DNA of 64,000 nt from Gilvimarinus agarilyticus (GTDB taxonomy: Bacteria; Pseudomonadota; Gammaproteobacteria; Pseudomonadales; Cellvibrionaceae), in contig NZ_JXCJ01000001.1 of the NCBI RefSeq assembly GCF_000832015.1, positions 2,186,932 to 2,250,931 of the forward strand. The letters are read 5' to 3'. Position numbers and translations under genes: made by a program. The number at the start of each line of letters is the position of its first letter. Within the stretch, counting starts at the first letter, position 1. A model generated the notes under the pieces. It did no database searches. It was given only the letters and a program-made list of their open reading frames with translations, and was not told where the DNA came from. Below, piece by piece: positions 1 to 9,140 of this stretch.

Positions 1-564
1 GACTCTGTCGATCAAGCCCCTGGGGCGGAGTTTATTGAGGTGCAGTACCTGCCAGACGCGGTGCTGGGTTACTTGTTGCCCAGCCGCTATTGCGAGTCGG
101 AATTGTTTTGCCAAATGGCCACCGAAATTACCGCCGGCTGCAACTTGGGCTACGATCAGGTGGCGGCGATACAGACGTGGCTACGCGAGCGAATCCGTTA
201 CGAGCCGGGCAGCAGCAATACTCCGATGTCGGCGGTCGATGTCAACCTCAGACAGGTTGGTGTGTGCCGCGACTTAGCCCACTTAGGGATCGCGTTATGT
301 CGCAGTTTGAGTATTCCGGCGCGTTTGGTGGTGGGCTATTTGCACAACCTTGAGCCTATGGATTTACACGCCTGGTTTGAGGCTTATGTTGGAGGGCGCT
401 GGTATACCTTTGATGCCACTCAGCAAGTGCTGAATGGCGGTTACATCACCGTGGGCTACGGTCGCGATGCCGCCGATGTGGCGGTTTACAGTCAGTTTGG
501 GCCACCGGTGTACCCTCTTGAACAGCGTATTGCAGTGACCGATGTGAGTCATTCTCGCGCTTAA
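1..564 (+). CDS. Transglutaminase-like cysteine protease-fold protein, 3' part only
   Basis: The reading frame is open from base 1, so the gene begins to the left of the window; the GTG at 40 is only an internal codon. The visible part carries the transglutaminase-like catalytic triad in order: Cys in VGVCRDLAHLG, His in DLHAWFEAY and Asp in WYTFDATQ. Bacterial members of this family with a beta-sandwich N-terminal domain are usually about 270-290 residues long and act as putative peptidases or amidases; the N-terminal domain would lie off the left edge. No signal peptide can be judged. Substrate is unknown. The gene ends in TAA and is followed by about 330 bases without a gene. Confidence 0.85.
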   Translation, partial: DSVDQAPGAEFIEVQYLPDAVLGYLLPSRYCESELFCQMATEITAGCNLGYDQVAAIQTWLRERIRYEPGSSNTPMSAVDVNLRQVGVCRDLAHLGIALCRSLSIPARLVVGYLHNLEPMDLHAWFEAYVGGRWYTFDATQQVLNGGYITVGYGRDAADVAVYSQFGPPVYPLEQRIAVTDVSHSRA

Positions 565-890
565 TAGACGTGTTTAGTGTTCCGTGCTGCCACTGATCGA
601 ATCCAGTTTATTACGTTAAATATTGCCTTTGCTGGCTTTGTATCACTGCAAGAGTCTCGTGATACACCTTGACGCCCCCTTGCCGGATCTTAACGATTCA
701 ATACTCTAGTTGCTCGCCAGCCGGTCGATAGTATGTGGTCACCCCACATTCGCGGTACCGGCGGGTGCCTTTTGCATGCTTTTAAGTGTCTGATATTTTG
801 TATAAGATATATACTGGTGGCGCGTAAATCATCCTAGGTTGTGGTGTTTTGGCGGGTGCTCCGCTGTTTTGTGATTATTGGGGGGCGTCA
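565..890. other. Intergenic region upstream of the hybrid kinase
   Basis: No coding sequence or structured RNA was recognised here. An AT-rich stretch around 796-815 contains TATAAG and TATACT elements that could serve as a -10 box for the kinase gene, but no convincing -35 was seen, so no promoter is called. Confidence 0.5.
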
Positions 891-3800
891 ATGCTTTCGG
901 ACTTTTTCTTTACTCATCATGACCCGAGCTTGTTATTAAGTGGGGTTTATAACTACAAGCTGGTGGCGCTTTCGGTTTTTACGGCTGTATTCGCCGGCTA
1001 TTTTACGTTGCATCTGTTGGATCTGGCCCGGTTAACGCCGATCAATAAATACCGCCACATTGCCCGTGGCATGGCCGCGCTTATTATGGCCGGCGGTATT
1101 TGGAGCATGCATTTTATTGGTATGCTGGCGTTTTCGTTGTGCCGGCAGATTGAGTACGATCCGCTTGTTACACTGCTTTCTTTTATCCCCGCATTTGTTT
1201 CGTGTTTGTACGCCATTTTTCTGTTAAGTCGCGACGGCTCTTTTAAGAACCTTCTGATCGCCTCGGTATTGTTGGGTGCGGGTATTGGCACTATGCATTA
1301 CAGTGGCATGGCGGCCATGGAGCTGGCTCCTTTGTTGCGATACGACCCCTTAATGTTTGCCTTGTCGATCGTGGTGGCGGTCACGCTATCGTTTATTGGT
1401 TTGCTTTCACGATTCTATTTGCACCGGGTTATGCCCGGGTTGAGCAGTGTCCAGAGCCGGTTGATTGGGGCCGTGGTGCTCGGGTGTGGGGTGTCGGGCA
1501 TGCACTATATGGGTATGGTGGCGACTCGTTTTATCGATACCAGTGCCGCGGCGCCACGCAATGCACTGGTGCAATCTGATTTGTCGTTTATCGCCATTAG
1601 TGTTGCCTGTATCACAATAGGCCTAACCTTGGCGGTCGCTGTCATCAACGGCTTGCTGCGTTTTCAGCTGTTGCTTGCCGAAAAAACCGAGCAAGAGTCG
1701 CGCCTCAGTGCGATCTTGTCTACCGCGGTGGATGGCATTGTTACTATTGGTGAAGCCGGCGATATTCTTAGTGCCAACGGAGCCGCCGAAGCGATTCTTG
1801 GCTATCGTGAAGAGGAACTTATAGGGCAGAGCGCATTGCGCTTAACCGATGATCATCAAGAGCCTCTATCCGTGTGCCCGATAGGTGCTGTGGCGGTAGA
1901 TTTGTCGGGCTTTGTGGGGCGAAATAAATTTGTGCAAACGCGCCATAAGGATGGGCACAGTGTGCCTATTCGCTTAGGCGTGGGTGAGGTGCGCCTGTCA
2001 TTACGCCAGCGTATGTATGTGGCATTTTTAACGGATTTAACCGAACAGCACAAATTGCAACAAGAGCTGCTAGAGAAAGAGCGGCAGTATCGCTCGCTGG
2101 TGAACAATATTCCTGGGGTGGCATTTCGCTGTGAGGCGACACAACAGTGGCCGGTGATATTTGCAAGCCCCAGTATTCAAGACCTTACAGGCTACAATCT
2201 GAGCCAATTTCTGAAGCGAGAGATAACCTTAGCTGACTTAGTTCTCTCGGACGATTTACCCGAGATTGAACGCTCACTGCAGCAGGCGATATCACGTCGA
2301 GCGAGTTATTCGATCGAGTACCGTATTCGGCATCGCACCGGTGAGGTTCGCTGGGTGTGGGAGCAAGCCAGTCATCACCTGGACGGGGATGACAAGCCGC
2401 TTTGGATTGACGGTGTGCTAATGGATATTACCGAACGTCACGCCTATGAAAACCAACTGAAAGCGGCAAAACAACAAGCCGAACAGGCGGCTCAATCAAA
2501 ACAGGCATTTTTGGCCAATATGAGCCACGAGATTCGCACGCCGATGAATTCGATTATCGGCTTTAGCGAGGTGATGTTGGAGTCTGAGCTACCTGATGAT
2601 CAGCGCAAACACCTCAGTACGATTCACTCGTCGGCACGATCGTTGATGCATTTGCTTAACGATATTCTCGACTCAGCCAAACTAGAGAAAGGTAAAGTGG
2701 ATATTGAGCTTGAGCACTTTTCTCTGTCGGCTTTGCTTGATGGCGTGATTTCGACGTTCTGGCTACTGGCAAAACAAAAAGGCATAGACCTTAATTTGGA
2801 GTTGGACGATGATCTGGCCCATGTGTATGTGGGAGACCCAAACCGGATTCGGCAAGTGTTAACCAACCTCTTGGGCAACGCCGTTAAATTTACCGATACC
2901 GGATTTGTAACGGCCCGTGTTACTCCGGCGGCTAACAACGACATACTGTTTGAAGTGATTGACACGGGAATTGGTATAGAGGCCGATAGAGCCGAATCGA
3001 TTTTTCAGGCTTTTGAGCAGGCCGATAGCACCACAACCCGCCGCTTTGGTGGTACGGGTTTAGGTACGACGATCAGTAAGCAACTGGTCGAATTAATGGG
3101 CGGGCGCATTGGTGTAACCAGCGAGCCCAACAAAGGCAGCCACTTTTATTTTAGTTTGCCATTACAGGTGGGTGACGAAGCGGAATTACAACGTGATACC
3201 CGACGAGCGAATGTTGAGCTGCCACCGCTGAATATTTTGGTGGCCGATGATATTGATACCAATATTGAGCTTTTATTCTTAATGTTGTCCCGTCAGGGGC
3301 ATCGCGTTATCTCGGCGAGTAATGGGGAGGAGGCGTTTCAACGCTATCGCAACGGTCAGTTTGATATTGTGCTGATGGATGTGCATATGCCCATCTGTGA
3401 TGGGATTTGTGCCACTGAGAAAATTCGTCAACATGAGCGGGAAAACAGTTTGCCTAAAACGCCCATTATTGCGTTAACGGCAAGTGTTCTTCAGCAGGAT
3501 CGAGCCACGGCCTATAACGCCGGGATGGACGGATTTGCCAATAAACCGATTAATGTCGATCAGCTTTACAGCGAGATCGGGTGCGCCCTTGGCTTGTCCG
3601 ATAGACAGATCTTGCCAGAGGAAAATCTCGGGGGGGGCGCCTGTATAGATTTTGAGCATGGCGAGCTGCTGTGGGGCAGCAGGGATCGTCAGTGCCGGGA
3701 GATTAATACCTTTTTAGAAAAGAACCGAACTTCCTTTAAAGCACTGGAAGAACCGGGTGTCTATCAAAGCGACCAGAATGCCAAGCTGCTCCATACCTTA

Positions 3801-4235
3801 AAAGGAGTGGCGGGTAATTTGGGTTTGGCGCAACTTGCACGGTTGTTGCGACTGATGGAGCAGGCGAGCTCGGAGGCTGAATACGAAGCTTTCTGCAGGT
3901 GTCTTGCTGATAATGTCAATTCCATTCACGAGTTGCTTGAATTGACGGAGAATGGAGACGATGTATCAACGGGGAGTGCGACGGCAGCTGTGCTAACGCT
4001 GGATGAAACGGTAACCATTTTGCAACGACTGAATACGTTAGCCTCGACGTTTGAAACAGATGTAGCGTTGTTAGAATCCTTAAGAGCGGGTGCGAACCTG
4101 ACTCTGCGAGCTGACATCGATAGGTTGATGAGTGCTTTTGATGACTTTGAGTTCGATCAGGCGAGCGCTATTCTCACTCAGCTGGTCAAGCGAGTTTCGA
4201 CAATGATAGCCGATATGGACCCCGAAAAGTCATGA
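891..4235 (+). CDS. MHYT-PAS-PAS hybrid sensor histidine kinase with receiver and Hpt domains
   Basis: A 1114-residue inner-membrane hybrid kinase. Residues 1-260 form the MHYT sensor, with about seven hydrophobic segments and the repeated MHF/MHY motifs at 73, 135 and 204 (WSMHFIGM, TMHYSGM, GMHYMGM), a fold proposed to bind copper and sense gases. Two PAS/PAC modules follow (about 270-385 and 396-515). HisKA has the phospho-acceptor H546 in ANMSHEIRTP, HATPase_c covers about 648-758 (DTGIGI, GGTGLG), a receiver has acceptor D830 (IVLMDVHMP), and an Hpt domain has H968 (LLHTLKG). In-frame TTG at 849 is possible, but ATG 891 follows a G-rich Shine-Dalgarno stretch and gives a normal MHYT N-terminus. 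It overlaps the next gene by four bases (ATGA), so the two are probably co-translated. The GTG in the G2 box, where GTGLGTTI replaces the more usual GLGLAI, is a small variation. Confidence 0.93.
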   Translation: MLSDFFFTHHDPSLLLSGVYNYKLVALSVFTAVFAGYFTLHLLDLARLTPINKYRHIARGMAALIMAGGIWSMHFIGMLAFSLCRQIEYDPLVTLLSFIPAFVSCLYAIFLLSRDGSFKNLLIASVLLGAGIGTMHYSGMAAMELAPLLRYDPLMFALSIVVAVTLSFIGLLSRFYLHRVMPGLSSVQSRLIGAVVLGCGVSGMHYMGMVATRFIDTSAAAPRNALVQSDLSFIAISVACITIGLTLAVAVINGLLRFQLLLAEKTEQESRLSAILSTAVDGIVTIGEAGDILSANGAAEAILGYREEELIGQSALRLTDDHQEPLSVCPIGAVAVDLSGFVGRNKFVQTRHKDGHSVPIRLGVGEVRLSLRQRMYVAFLTDLTEQHKLQQELLEKERQYRSLVNNIPGVAFRCEATQQWPVIFASPSIQDLTGYNLSQFLKREITLADLVLSDDLPEIERSLQQAISRRASYSIEYRIRHRTGEVRWVWEQASHHLDGDDKPLWIDGVLMDITERHAYENQLKAAKQQAEQAAQSKQAFLANMSHEIRTPMNSIIGFSEVMLESELPDDQRKHLSTIHSSARSLMHLLNDILDSAKLEKGKVDIELEHFSLSALLDGVISTFWLLAKQKGIDLNLELDDDLAHVYVGDPNRIRQVLTNLLGNAVKFTDTGFVTARVTPAANNDILFEVIDTGIGIEADRAESIFQAFEQADSTTTRRFGGTGLGTTISKQLVELMGGRIGVTSEPNKGSHFYFSLPLQVGDEAELQRDTRRANVELPPLNILVADDIDTNIELLFLMLSRQGHRVISASNGEEAFQRYRNGQFDIVLMDVHMPICDGICATEKIRQHERENSLPKTPIIALTASVLQQDRATAYNAGMDGFANKPINVDQLYSEIGCALGLSDRQILPEENLGGGACIDFEHGELLWGSRDRQCREINTFLEKNRTSFKALEEPGVYQSDQNAKLLHTLKGVAGNLGLAQLARLLRLMEQASSEAEYEAFCRCLADNVNSIHELLELTENGDDVSTGSATAAVLTLDETVTILQRLNTLASTFETDVALLESLRAGANLTLRADIDRLMSAFDDFEFDQASAILTQLVKRVSTMIADMDPEKS

Positions 4236-5212
4236 TGAATACGCCTAGAATATTAGTGGTAGATGACGAACCGACGAACCTAAAAGTTATGCAGACAGTT
4301 CTGTCGGGTGAGTATCGGTTAGCGTTTGCTAAATCTGGTGCGGCAGCGCTCGAAGCGGTTAAACAGAACCCACCAAACTTGATTCTGTTAGACGTAATGA
4401 TGCCTGAGATGAGCGGGTTTGACGTATGTCAGGCACTCAAAGCCGACGTTAGCACGCAACACATACCGATTATATTTGTTACGGCACTGAACGAAGACGA
4501 TGATGAATACAATGGCTTTTCACTCGGCGCGGTTGATTATATAACCAAGCCTATAACCCCGGCGCTGGTGAGGGCCCGGGTGCGAACTCACCTGTCGTTG
4601 GTGCAGGCGAAGCAGCTAAAAAAAGCGCATATTGATTTGGTACAACGGTTAGGTGCGGCGGCCGAATACAAAGACACGGATACTGGCGAGCATATTATCC
4701 GTATGAGTTTGTACAGTAAGCGCTTAGCGCTGGCTTATGGTGTAAGTGAAGATCACGCCGAGTTAGTGCGTCAAGCCGCACCTATGCACGATATTGGGAA
4801 AATCGGTATTCCCGACGCGATTTTGCTTAAGCCCGGTAAGTTAACTGCAGAAGAGTTTGCCACTATGCGCGAGCATACAACAATAGGCGCAAAGATACTG
4901 GAGGGTTCTGAGTCTCCCCTGATTCAACTGGCTAAGGTACTGGCTATGGAGCACCATGAAAAGTGGGATGGTAGCGGTTATCCGCGCGGGCTCAAGGCCG
5001 AGGAGATTTCATTAGAGGCGCGCATCGTCGCTATCGCGGATGTGTTTGATGCTTTGACCTCCAGACGCCCCTATAAAGAGGCTTGGACGGCTGAAGAAGC
5101 TTTTACACTGATTGAAGATCAGGCAGGGCGTCATTTTGATCCGACATTGGCGCCATTATTTTTGTCGATAAAAAATGAAATTTTAGAGGTCAAAAGCAAC
5201 TACAGTCGGTAG
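4232..5212 (+). CDS. Response regulator with HD-GYP c-di-GMP phosphodiesterase domain
   Basis: A 326-residue two-domain response regulator. The N-terminal receiver has the acidic pair DDE at 11-13 and the phospho-acceptor D54 in ILLDVMMPEM, plus the conserved Lys in YITKPI. The C-terminal HD-GYP domain (about 135-320) shows HDIGKIGIPD at 186-195 and HHEKWDGSGYP at 241-251, the metal- and substrate-binding signature of enzymes that hydrolyse c-di-GMP. The start overlaps the stop of the hybrid kinase, which makes that kinase the likely phosphodonor through its Hpt domain. The family (RpfG-like) typically lowers c-di-GMP and so affects motility, biofilm or secreted enzymes; the specific output here is inference. 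Confidence 0.93.
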   Translation: MMNTPRILVVDDEPTNLKVMQTVLSGEYRLAFAKSGAAALEAVKQNPPNLILLDVMMPEMSGFDVCQALKADVSTQHIPIIFVTALNEDDDEYNGFSLGAVDYITKPITPALVRARVRTHLSLVQAKQLKKAHIDLVQRLGAAAEYKDTDTGEHIIRMSLYSKRLALAYGVSEDHAELVRQAAPMHDIGKIGIPDAILLKPGKLTAEEFATMREHTTIGAKILEGSESPLIQLAKVLAMEHHEKWDGSGYPRGLKAEEISLEARIVAIADVFDALTSRRPYKEAWTAEEAFTLIEDQAGRHFDPTLAPLFLSIKNEILEVKSNYSR

Positions 5213-5436
5213 TTTGAGCTAATAATAGATCGTTAAACCGGGGCTTATGGTGGTTTGCCTGATGTACAGGTGGGCGGTATCTTTGATAGGTAAGATGGAT
5301 CTGCAGCAATGAGCTCGGGTATAATTTTGGTAAATTCTTACTCAATGCGTAAGGTGATACCGATTAACCTTTTGATCGCAGTCCGGTTGCACGGCCTATT
5401 AGGTAGCGCTATTGTTGATGGTCCCGCCCCCTACCA

Positions 5437-5832
5437 ATGGGTTGTTGGGTGCTAACTCGTATGGCGTGGCGCGCGCTCGCTTTATTGTTTGTGGGGTTGG
5501 GGCTGATAGGGGCATTGGTGCCAGGTTTGCCCACCACTGTTTTTTTGTTGCTCGGGGCCTGGGCTTCAGGCCATGGCTGGCCGGCACTTAATCGTTGGCT
5601 GTTAACACACCCCAAGTTTGGCCCGTCTATAAATCAATGGCAGCAGCACCGCGCCGTTCCCCGGCGGGCAAAATATGCTGCGGCGACGATGATGAGTATC
5701 AGCGCACTGTTAATTTGTTTTTCTGGAATGCTCGTTTGGGCAAAGCTGCTGCTAATTGCTGTTATGTTGAGTGTTTTGCTTTGGTTGTGCTTGCGCCCTG
5801 AGGTGGGGGATGACGCTAGACGGAGCCATTAA
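5437..5832 (+). CDS. DUF454 (YbaN family) inner-membrane protein
   Basis: A 131-residue protein with the features of the DUF454/YbaN family: an N-terminal hydrophobic segment with GLIGALVPGLPTTVFLLL at about 26-43, the following short WASGHGWPALNRWLL segment, the HPKFGPSINQW motif and two C-terminal transmembrane helices (about 80-120). Members are small inner-membrane proteins of unknown function. The chosen start is the ATG at 5437; the second in-frame ATG (MAWRALALL, 5461) would also give a proper protein. It converges on metY across a shared terminator hairpin. Confidence 0.85.
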   Translation: MGCWVLTRMAWRALALLFVGLGLIGALVPGLPTTVFLLLGAWASGHGWPALNRWLLTHPKFGPSINQWQQHRAVPRRAKYAAATMMSISALLICFSGMLVWAKLLLIAVMLSVLLWLCLRPEVGDDARRSH

Positions 5833-5865
5833 GAACGTATCGTTTTAGGTTGCGAAGGCGGTTGT

Positions 5866-5901
5866 AAAAGTCTCTGACGGTTGCCCTGATCAGAGACTTT
5901 T
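5866..5901. terminator. Hairpin between the convergent DUF454 gene and metY
   Basis: A perfect 12-base inverted repeat (AAAAGTCTCTGA / TCAGAGACTTTT) with a 12-base loop ends in a T run on the plus strand and, because its left arm starts with AAAA, also in a T run on the minus strand. It can end transcription of both converging genes. Confidence 0.75.
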
Positions 5902-5938
5902 AGGGGATGTATAAGTGGCCGTTACCACCAGTACGTGC

Positions 5939-7213
5939 TTAGCTAACGTTATCCAGTGCCTGATCAATATCCGCTAAGATATCGTCGATATGTTCAATCC
6001 CTACCGACAAGCGCACGAGATCCTCAGAAACACCCGCTGATTTTAATTCATCTTCATTGAGCTGGCGGTGCGTAGTGCTGGCTGGATGACAGGCGAGTGA
6101 TTTGGCATCCCCAATGTTGACCAAACGCAAAATCATTTGCAGCGCGTCGATAAAGGTTTCACCTGACTTTTTGCCGCCTTTAATGCCAAAACTTAAAATT
6201 CCCGAGGCGTGCCCTGCAGTAATTTTTTTGCACATCGCTTGGTGCGAGCTGTCGGGTAGGGCGGCGTAGTTAACCCAGGTTACTTTGGGGTGCGCCTGTA
6301 GGTGTTTGGCAACAGCCAGTGCGTTTTCGCAATGACGCTCCATGCGGATGCCCAAAGTTTCCAGCCCCTGCATAATTAAAAATGCACTGTGAGCCGCGAG
6401 GGCTGAACCAGTATTACGCAGTGGTACAACCCGGCAGCGACCAATAAAGGCCGCCTCTCCCAGCGCTTCGGTATAAATAACATTGTGGTATGAAGGGTCC
6501 GGCTCATTGAGCATAGGGTAGCGTGTTTTATTGGCGACCCAGTCAAACTTTCCGGAATCAACGATAATGCCACCCACAGTAGTACCGTGTCCGCCAATGT
6601 ATTTGGTGAGTGAGTGCACAACAATGTCAGCACCATACGCAAAAGGTTTACATAAGAAGGGTGTGGCCACTGTGTTATCGACGATTAAGGCCACGCCGTG
6701 CTTATGAGCGATGTTGGCGAGCTTTTCAATGTCTACGATATTACCCGCCGGGTTGCCAATGGACTCACAAAACACAGCTTTTGTGTTGCGGTCTATTAAG
6801 CTCTCGAGTTTGTCATAGTCGTCAAATGAGGCCATGCGTACTTCAATGCCCTGGCGGGGAAAGCTATGGGCAAATAAATTGTAAGTGCCGCCATAGAGTT
6901 GACTCGTGCTGACGATGTTGTCCCCGGTGCCGGCAATGCACTGAATCGCGTAGGTGATGGCCGCCATGCCGGAAGCTAGGGCAAGGGCGCCAATGCCACC
7001 TTCCATGGCCGCTACCCGAGCCTCCAGCACCGCATTGGTGGGGTTCATAATGCGGGAGTAGATGTTGCCTTCTACTTTTAAATCGAATAAGTCGGCACCG
7101 TGTTGGGTGTCATCAAAAGTAAAAGACGTAGTCTGATAAATAGGGGTTGTCGCGGCTTTGGTTGTGGGGTCTGAGCTATACCCACAGTGTAGTGCTAAAG
7201 ATTCGAGTTTCAT
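5939..7213 (-). CDS. metY: O-acetylhomoserine sulfhydrylase (aminocarboxypropyltransferase)
   Basis: A 424-residue PLP-dependent Cys/Met metabolism enzyme. It converts O-acetyl-L-homoserine and sulfide to homocysteine in direct-sulfhydrylation methionine synthesis. The order of motifs is that of MetY rather than the shorter MetB/MetZ: YSRIMNPTNAVLE near 52-64, GMAAI, SQLYGGTYNL at 104-113, the aspartate of LIVDNTVATP near 179, and the PLP Lys at about 204 in HSLTKYIGGHG. The length of about 425 residues and the insert region (SGKFDWVANKTRYP) also fit MetY. It starts at an ATG preceded by GGTAGGAGACC, a good ribosome site. Monocistronic on the minus strand. Confidence 0.95.
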   Translation of the reverse strand: MKLESLALHCGYSSDPTTKAATTPIYQTTSFTFDDTQHGADLFDLKVEGNIYSRIMNPTNAVLEARVAAMEGGIGALALASGMAAITYAIQCIAGTGDNIVSTSQLYGGTYNLFAHSFPRQGIEVRMASFDDYDKLESLIDRNTKAVFCESIGNPAGNIVDIEKLANIAHKHGVALIVDNTVATPFLCKPFAYGADIVVHSLTKYIGGHGTTVGGIIVDSGKFDWVANKTRYPMLNEPDPSYHNVIYTEALGEAAFIGRCRVVPLRNTGSALAAHSAFLIMQGLETLGIRMERHCENALAVAKHLQAHPKVTWVNYAALPDSSHQAMCKKITAGHASGILSFGIKGGKKSGETFIDALQMILRLVNIGDAKSLACHPASTTHRQLNEDELKSAGVSEDLVRLSVGIEHIDDILADIDQALDNVS

Positions 7214-7270
7214 GTTGGTCTCCTACCGAGAATTAGGTGCGTCGATAAAATGTAGCACACAACGTGGGCG

Positions 7271-7660
7271 CTAGAGCGTGGCTGGCGGGGCCACTTTATT
7301 GACTTGCACGATGGTTTTTTTGCTGGTTGATAGCGGCCAGTCAATCTCAGCCCCTTCTTGCATGCCAATTAGCGCGCTTCCCACAGGCGTTAAAATTGAT
7401 AATTTGTGCTCACTATCGTCGAGCTCTGAAGGGTAGACGAGTTGATAGGTAAATGTTTTTTGCGTGGATTGCACCGTAAAGGTCACCGTAGAGTGCATGG
7501 TAACGACATTGGCGGGTAGCTTCTGTGGTGAAACGATCTTTGCGCGTTCCAGCTCATCCAAAAGTTGCTCGGTGATGTCGTCTTCTGGCACCGAATCAAC
7601 CAGTGCGGATAAGCTGTTGTAGATTTTTCGAGTAAGTATAATTTTAGGTTTGACGCCCAT
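7271..7660 (-). CDS. rnk: Nucleoside diphosphate kinase regulator, GreA/GreB C-terminal fold
   Basis: A 129-residue Rnk-type protein: a short N-terminal helical part followed by the GreA/GreB C-terminal FKBP-like domain (about 50-125), with VYPSELDDSEHKLSILTPVGSALIGMQEG-type sequence typical of the family (kept short here). Rnk binds RNA polymerase through the secondary channel region and in Pseudomonas influences nucleoside diphosphate kinase levels and alginate production. ATG at 7660 is preceded by AGGAGGCACC, a strong ribosome site. Its minus-strand position upstream of metY is unlikely to be an operon given the separate ribosome sites and 57-base gap, though read-through is possible. Confidence 0.9.
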   Translation of the reverse strand: MGVKPKIILTRKIYNSLSALVDSVPEDDITEQLLDELERAKIVSPQKLPANVVTMHSTVTFTVQSTQKTFTYQLVYPSELDDSEHKLSILTPVGSALIGMQEGAEIDWPLSTSKKTIVQVNKVAPPATL

Positions 7661-8074
7661 GACGGTGCCTCCTGATGTTTGGAATAGGGAAGTATAGAAA
7701 GCCCTTAAAGCGCAGCTTTAAAAGGCGGGTTGTTTTAGCTTCGGGATAATAAGAGTGGCTTTTGCCTGCATAGACGCTGACAAAAAGCCGACGCTAGCGT
7801 GCCGAGTGCTAGAGCAGCACTCTTTAAAGGGGGAAGAGAGGTGTAAGCCTCCACATAAGAAACTGCAAAATACTGCTCACAAAGGCTGCCGCTAAACAGG
7901 GAATATGAGCTTGAGATTACCGCAACAGTGTATAAAGTCAATCGCTTAAAGCGCCTATTGCAGGCGTGCCACGCTCTAGCTTGCTATAGTTGACTATTTT
8001 AGTCGGGTATTTTTTGTCTTTGCCTGCAGTGGTATAATGACGTTTTGCTGACTCTTCGATTATTAGGACGCTCT
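7661..8074. other. Divergent intergenic region between rnk and the sufT fusion gene
   Basis: No convincing coding sequence. It must hold the rnk promoter (minus strand) and the promoter of the gene at 8075, for which an extended -10 element is visible near 8030. Confidence 0.55.
8030..8038 (+). promoter_or_regulatory. Extended -10 element for the sufT fusion gene
   Basis: TGGTATAAT is a TGn-extended consensus -10 box. It lies about 36 bases upstream of the chosen ATG at 8075. The T-rich stretch at 8010-8019 occupies the -35 region without a clear TTGACA, which is acceptable for extended -10 promoters. Inferred from sequence only. Confidence 0.55.
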
Positions 8075-8917
8075 ATGCCGCCCAAGCTACAAATCTCCGA
8101 CGCCGCCCGCGACTACTTGATTGACCTGCTGCACGGGCGAGGGGTCGAGGCTGTACGCGTTTTTGTTAACCAACCGGGAACACCACGAGCCGAAACCTGT
8201 TTGGCTTATTGCCGCCCTGGTGAAGAGGTGGCTACCGACGTTACGATAGAAAAAGGCGACCTCATCTTGCGCTTAGATAAGCCAAGTTTGCCCTATTTAG
8301 AGGGGTTAGATATTGACCTTAATGAGGTTGGAAGCCGCAGTCAGTTGGTGATGCGTGCCCCGAATGCAAAAAAATCATCCAGCGTGCAGGGCCGTGAGGT
8401 GGTGTTTGAACGTGAGTGCCCCGTTAAAGTTGTGCCGGCGGGGGATGATTTAATGGTGCCAAAAGGTGCTGAAGCGGTTATAACCCAGGCGTTAGGGGCG
8501 AGTTATACGTTGTTGTATCACGGTAACTTGATTCGTATAGATGGCAAAGATGCCGATGCTATTGGGCTTAGCACCAATGCACTGGAGTTTGAGGCCAGAG
8601 CCGATGGCTTGATCGATGAGGATCAAGTGTGGGAGGCGCTTGGCATGGTGTACGACCCCGAAATTCCGGTCAATATTGTCAGCCTGGGGCTGGTGTATAA
8701 AATGAATATCGAGCAAGCCGCCCAGCGGGTGGATGTGGTAATGACATTAACGGCGCCGGGTTGTGGGATGGGCGATGTGTTGGTCAACGATGTAAAGCGT
8801 CGACTTGATGAAGTGCCTAACGTTAAGAGTCATGATGTTGAGTTAGTGTTTGACCCCGCGTGGGACCGCTCGATGATGAGTGAAGAGGCCCAGCTCGAAA
8901 CAGGTATGTTTTTTTAG
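8075..8917 (+). CDS. Fe-S cluster assembly protein: NfuA-type N-terminal domain fused to SufT
   Basis: A 280-residue protein with two recognisable parts. Residues 1-100 resemble the degenerate A-type (HesB-like) N-terminal domain of NfuA: SDAARDYL, RVFVNQPGTPRAE, AYCRPGEEVATD, PYLEGLDIDL and VMRAPNAKK have direct NfuA counterparts. Residues 108-280 are SufT: ECPVKVVPAGD, ITQALGASYTL, then a MIP18/DUF59 domain with YDPEIPVNIVSLGLVY (193-208) and TAPGCGMGDVL (227-237) including C230. SufT assists Fe-S cluster maturation; NfuA carries clusters to targets. The CxxC Nfu domain of NfuA is absent, being replaced by SufT. ATG 8075 is preceded by TTAGGACGCTCT, a proper ribosome site, whereas the upstream TTG at 8045 has none. 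Other suf genes are not in the window. Confidence 0.85.
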   Translation: MPPKLQISDAARDYLIDLLHGRGVEAVRVFVNQPGTPRAETCLAYCRPGEEVATDVTIEKGDLILRLDKPSLPYLEGLDIDLNEVGSRSQLVMRAPNAKKSSSVQGREVVFERECPVKVVPAGDDLMVPKGAEAVITQALGASYTLLYHGNLIRIDGKDADAIGLSTNALEFEARADGLIDEDQVWEALGMVYDPEIPVNIVSLGLVYKMNIEQAAQRVDVVMTLTAPGCGMGDVLVNDVKRRLDEVPNVKSHDVELVFDPAWDRSMMSEEAQLETGMFF

Positions 8918-8930
8918 TAGAGGCGCATGT

Positions 8931-9140
8931 GTGCAGCAGCCAATAGTGGGTTATCACCTCGACACAGAGAGTCATTGGGTTGCCGAGCTAGGGTGTGGGC
9001 ACTATCAGCATGTGCGTCACAATCCGCCTTGGGTGGTGCGCCACTGGGTGACTACCGAGATGGGGCGTGCGGCCATGCTGGGGTGCCCGTTACGCTGTAA
9101 AAAGTGCGATGACAAAGCCCCTCGGGATGATCTCCATTAG
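8931..9140 (+). CDS. DUF3565 small Cys/His-rich protein
   Basis: A 69-residue protein starting at GTG 8931, 13 bases after the sufT fusion, with AGAGG at the right spacing. It shows the DUF3565 pattern: IVGYHLDTESHWVAELGCGH, then QHVRHNPPW, RHWV and a terminal CPLRCKKCDD knuckle. Cys and His spacing suggests metal binding. Function is unknown. The position directly behind an Fe-S assembly gene, probably in the same transcript, is suggestive but not evidence of shared function. Confidence 0.8.
   Translation: MQQPIVGYHLDTESHWVAELGCGHYQHVRHNPPWVVRHWVTTEMGRAAMLGCPLRCKKCDDKAPRDDLH

Noticed and set aside
849..890. Upstream TTG start of the hybrid kinase
   Set aside because: ATG 891 has a better ribosome site and gives the standard MHYT N-terminus.
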